A stretch of DNA of 15,794 nt, taken from contig DASRNM010000089.1 of the NCBI GenBank assembly GCA_035647435.1, positions 1-15,794 on the forward strand. The letters run 5' to 3'. Below, one piece after another: positions 13,588 to 15,794 of this stretch. The first letter of the stretch is position 1. Each line of letters starts with the position of its first letter. Below the pieces are notes generated by a model. The model was not told where the DNA came from. It made no database searches and saw only the letters and a program-made list of their open reading frames with translations. The position numbers and the translations under genes are program-made. This DNA is from JAAZFZ01 sp035647435 (GTDB taxonomy: Bacteria; Bacillota; Clostridia; Oscillospirales; Acutalibacteraceae).

Positions 13588-14478
13588 TTAGCCTTTAATT
13601 TTTGCAAGGTCACGGTAATTTATTTTCTTAATTCCACATTCCTTGATGTGTTTGTCGGTTTCAGGGTCTTTATAGAACTGATACTCCCAAACTCTGCGTT
13701 GCCACAGGGAGGTTGTGCCTTTCAATTCATCCGACTCAAGGGCGGGGTGAAGGTAAGTTTCAGTAATTCCCTCGGGCATTGATTTAAGGAAAGAATACAT
13801 ATACTCTTTGAAGTTTTCATAGCTTTCCTTTTGCGGTCCGTTCCATTCATGAGGAAGAAGATAGTCGGGGGTAATAACACCCTTGCTTTTTGCAAGTTGC
13901 GTGAATTTGTTAAACATAAGTTCAATTGATTCAAGCGGAATTTCTATTCCGAGAGTTGTATTACTAAACTGGTTTTCAAGGTATTTCATTGGGAAGCGGA
14001 AAGGTAGCTTGTACTCAGCTGCAATGTCGAACACTAAATTGAGCAGTTCAAAGCGACCTTGCTCAATACCGTAAAGTGAACCCATGTGGTTGTCAAGGTG
14101 TGACGGGGCCAGGCCGAGAATCTTAGCCTTTTCAATTTGAGCACGAATTTCTTGCTCAACCTGCTCTAAGTCCGCATTGTTTTCAAAGTCGGTGCAACCG
14201 TGGAACATATATCCCTGTTCATCAACAAGAGAGTCAACGTTGCCTTTGCTCACGGGTGCCCAGCGGTATTTGTTCCATTCACTTGTTGTTGTCAAATGAA
14301 CGCCAATTGCAAATTCGGGGTTTTCCTTTGCGAAAGTACAGGCTTCAACAGCCCAACCGCAAGGAGTCATGATTGTGGAGGATGTAATTCCGCCACATTT
14401 CAAAAGTTCAAAAGTTGCAAGGTTTGCCGAACGGCACATTCCGAAATCATCAGCGTTGATTATCAAATACTTATCCAT
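13588..14478 (-). CDS. ChbG/HpnK (YdjC-like) carbohydrate deacetylase
   Basis: A 296-residue protein of normal length for the YdjC/ChbG family, metal-dependent enzymes that remove acetyl groups from N-acetylated sugars such as chitobiose. Diagnostic motifs are INADDFG (Asp10, Asp11), GVHLTTTSEW (His61), PSHLDNHMG (His127, His131) and a late YLHPALESDE (His244). Asp11, His61 and His127 are the expected metal ligands. No signal peptide is visible, so it is cytoplasmic. AAAGGGTGG upstream of the ATG is the ribosome site, and it has its own promoter. No chitin or amino-sugar genes are adjacent, so the substrate is open. Confidence 0.9.
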   Translation of the reverse strand: MDKYLIINADDFGMCRSANLATFELLKCGGITSSTIMTPCGWAVEACTFAKENPEFAIGVHLTTTSEWNKYRWAPVSKGNVDSLVDEQGYMFHGCTDFENNADLEQVEQEIRAQIEKAKILGLAPSHLDNHMGSLYGIEQGRFELLNLVFDIAAEYKLPFRFPMKYLENQFSNTTLGIEIPLESIELMFNKFTQLAKSKGVITPDYLLPHEWNGPQKESYENFKEYMYSFLKSMPEGITETYLHPALESDELKGTTSLWQRRVWEYQFYKDPETDKHIKECGIKKINYRDLAKIKG

Positions 14479-14510
14479 AAAACCACCCTTTAACTATTAC
14501 TTTTAAACAA

Positions 14511-14539
14511 ATTATATCATTGGATAAATATTGAAACAA
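14511..14539 (-). promoter_or_regulatory. Promoter of the deacetylase gene
   Basis: On the minus strand: TTGTTT (14539-14534), a 17-base spacer ending TGA, TATAAT (14516-14511), i.e. a fair -35 plus an extended -10. Confidence 0.7.
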
Positions 14540-14679
14540 TCAACAATTTTGCTCTATGTGTTCAAACATTAGAAAATAGAATAATAAATATAATCGATTA
14601 ATATAATGGGATATCGTTAACAATCGACAGGATTTTTCTGAAGTATCGGAATATAATGCCAATATATGTTTGTAATAAT

Positions 14680-14718
14680 AAAAGACAGGGAATTGAAAAA
14701 TCAAATCACCTGTCTTTT
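14680..14718 (-). terminator. Terminator of queA, probably bidirectional
   Basis: AAAAGACAGG (14680-14689) pairs perfectly with CCTGTCTTTT (14709-14718) over ten bases; the loop has an inner TTGA/TCAA helix. T-rich sequence follows on both strands. It starts three bases past the queA stop. The 140 bases between it and the deacetylase promoter hold only AT-rich sequence and a short repeated AATATAAT. Confidence 0.8.
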
Positions 14719-14721
14719 GTT

Positions 14722-15747
14722 TTATTTGATTAGCATTGCATCTCCAAAACTAAAAAACCGATATTTTTCTTCGACCGCAGTTTTGTATGCATTCATGGTT
14801 TTTTCGTAACCCAAAAATGCAGATACCAACATAATCAGAGTGCTTTCGGGCAGATGAAAATTTGTCAAAAGTGCGTCAATGCACTTGAACTTAAAGCCGG
14901 GGTAGATGAAAATATCTGTCCAATCGTTGTGCTCGCAGATGCAACCCCTAACGGCCGCAACGGATTCGAGTGTTCTGCAACAAGTGGTGCCAACGGCTAT
15001 TACCCTGCCACCTCTTTTTTTGGTTTTGTTGATTAAATCAGCAGTTTCTGCCGGCAGATAGTAATGCTCTGAATGCATATGGTGCTGCTCAATGCTTTCA
15101 GTTTTAACAGGGCGAAATGTACCCAACCCGACGTGCAATGTTACAAAGCCAACCCCAACACCTTTTTCACGAATTTTATCAAGTAGAGCAGGTGTGAAAT
15201 GTAAACCTGCCGTTGGTGCGGCGGCACTTCCAGGCTCACGAGCATAGACGGTTTGATATTGCTTTGCATCCTCAAGCTCCTCGGTGATATAGTGAGGCAA
15301 GGGCATTTCGCCAATTTTCTCAAGTATATTGAAAAAATTGCCTTCATATTCAAACCTTGCAATTCTGTTGCCGTTTTCAAGAACCTGAATTATTTCGGCG
15401 TGCAGTACGCCACCGCCGATATTGAATTTTGTGCCGACCTTTGCCCGTTTGCCGGGGCCTGCAATAATCTCCCATGTATCTTTATCCTTTTGGTTTAACA
15501 ACAAGAACTCAACACGTGTTCCCGTCTCTTCTTTTATGGCATAGAGGCGAGCGGGGAGAACCTTTGTGTCGTTAAGAATAAGACAATCATCTTTGTTAAG
15601 ATGTGAAAGGATATCTTCAAAACTTTCATGTGAAAGACCGCCGTCTTTTTTGCAGGCAACAAGAAGGCGTGAGCTGTCCCTGGGCTCTGCTGGGTGCTGA
15701 GCTATCAATTTTTTTGGTAATTCATAATTAAAGTCGCTTTTTCTCAT
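14722..15747 (-). CDS. queA: S-adenosylmethionine:tRNA ribosyltransferase-isomerase
   Basis: A 341-residue cytoplasmic enzyme of normal length that transfers and isomerises the ribose of SAM onto preQ1-tRNA to give epoxyqueuosine, the next-to-last stage of queuosine synthesis. Family motifs, in order: FNYELPKKLIAQHP at the N terminus, LNDTKVLPARLYA, YAREPGSAAAPTAGLHFT (168-185), HVGLGTFRPV, HHMHSEHY (222-229), GTTCCRTLES (253-262) and TNFHLPESTL. The ATG at 15747 is chosen because GAGGAT lies about five bases upstream; an in-frame TTG at 15759 overlaps that site. The gene stands alone here, with tgt or ruvB, frequent neighbours, possibly beyond the window edge. Confidence 0.96.
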   Translation of the reverse strand: MRKSDFNYELPKKLIAQHPAEPRDSSRLLVACKKDGGLSHESFEDILSHLNKDDCLILNDTKVLPARLYAIKEETGTRVEFLLLNQKDKDTWEIIAGPGKRAKVGTKFNIGGGVLHAEIIQVLENGNRIARFEYEGNFFNILEKIGEMPLPHYITEELEDAKQYQTVYAREPGSAAAPTAGLHFTPALLDKIREKGVGVGFVTLHVGLGTFRPVKTESIEQHHMHSEHYYLPAETADLINKTKKRGGRVIAVGTTCCRTLESVAAVRGCICEHNDWTDIFIYPGFKFKCIDALLTNFHLPESTLIMLVSAFLGYEKTMNAYKTAVEEKYRFFSFGDAMLIK

Positions 15748-15771
15748 ATTTATCCTCAATTATTGTCTATT

Positions 15772-15777
15772 ATTATA
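15772..15777 (-). promoter_or_regulatory. Possible -10 element of queA
   Basis: TATAAT on the minus strand (15777-15772) lies 24 bases before the queA ATG. Its -35 would fall past the window edge, so it cannot be confirmed. Confidence 0.4.
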
Positions 15778-15794
15778 TTAAAAAGAGTTTGACT

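Noticed and set aside
14587..14607. Direct repeat of AATATAAT between the deacetylase gene and queA
   Set aside because: Only eight bases in very AT-rich DNA; no gene downstream on the plus strand that it could serve.
15748..15759. Upstream TTG start for queA
   Set aside because: It overlaps the GAGGAT ribosome site, and queA homologs start near the ATG at 15747.
1..15794. tRNA, rRNA, CRISPR array, insertion sequence, phage or plasmid genes
   Set aside because: None of their sequence signatures was seen on either strand.

Overview
This AT-rich window looks like chromosomal DNA from a strictly anaerobic low-G+C Gram-positive bacterium, most likely a member of the Clostridia. The signs are strong AGGAGG-type ribosome binding sites, near-consensus TTGACA/TATAAT promoters, an oxygen-sensitive class III ribonucleotide reductase, a desulfoferrodoxin, a rubredoxin flavoprotein, a sodium-pumping decarboxylase membrane subunit and an ECF transporter S component. 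I see no rRNA, tRNA, CRISPR array, insertion sequence or phage gene.

Layout, left to right. Positions 1-85 may hold the tail of a gene that starts outside the window, followed by a hairpin terminator. Positions 313-993 (+) encode a vitamin-type ECF S component behind a perfect-consensus promoter. Positions 1191-3961 (+) are nrdD-nrdG, overlapping by 4 bases, behind a perfect 22-base palindrome that matches the NrdR box. A structured 3' region and two back-to-back terminators separate nrdG from a convergent minus-strand pair (4145-5462): oadB and a 52-residue oadG-like gene. The oadB leader contains a terminator-like hairpin. Positions 5841-9209 (+) hold a Gfo/Idh/MocA oxidoreductase and a large DUF5696-type lipoprotein, probably one carbohydrate-related operon.

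Positions 9285-10485 (-) form an oxygen/redox-defence block: desulfoferrodoxin (superoxide reductase) and a flavin reductase-rubredoxin fusion (Hrb type). Between them lies a 24-codon fragment with an unmistakable rubredoxin C-terminal motif, which looks like the remains of a rubredoxin gene. A Rex-like operator inside nested inverted repeats sits upstream of desulfoferrodoxin. Positions 10676-13012 (+) carry a D-glutamate cyclase-like (DUF4392) protein and alanine racemase, both suggesting D-amino-acid metabolism. Positions 13225-13545 (+) encode a thioredoxin with an unusual CHPC active site behind a long structured leader. Positions 13588-14478 (-) encode a ChbG/YdjC-family carbohydrate deacetylase, and 14722-15747 (-) encode QueA for queuosine synthesis.

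Overall this is mostly a housekeeping and redox-metabolism region. The best leads are the rubredoxin remnant, the Rex-like and NrdR-like operators, the two leader structures (oadB, trx), the orphan oadB-oadG pair and the CHPC thioredoxin. I did not find a clearly new defence or mobile system.
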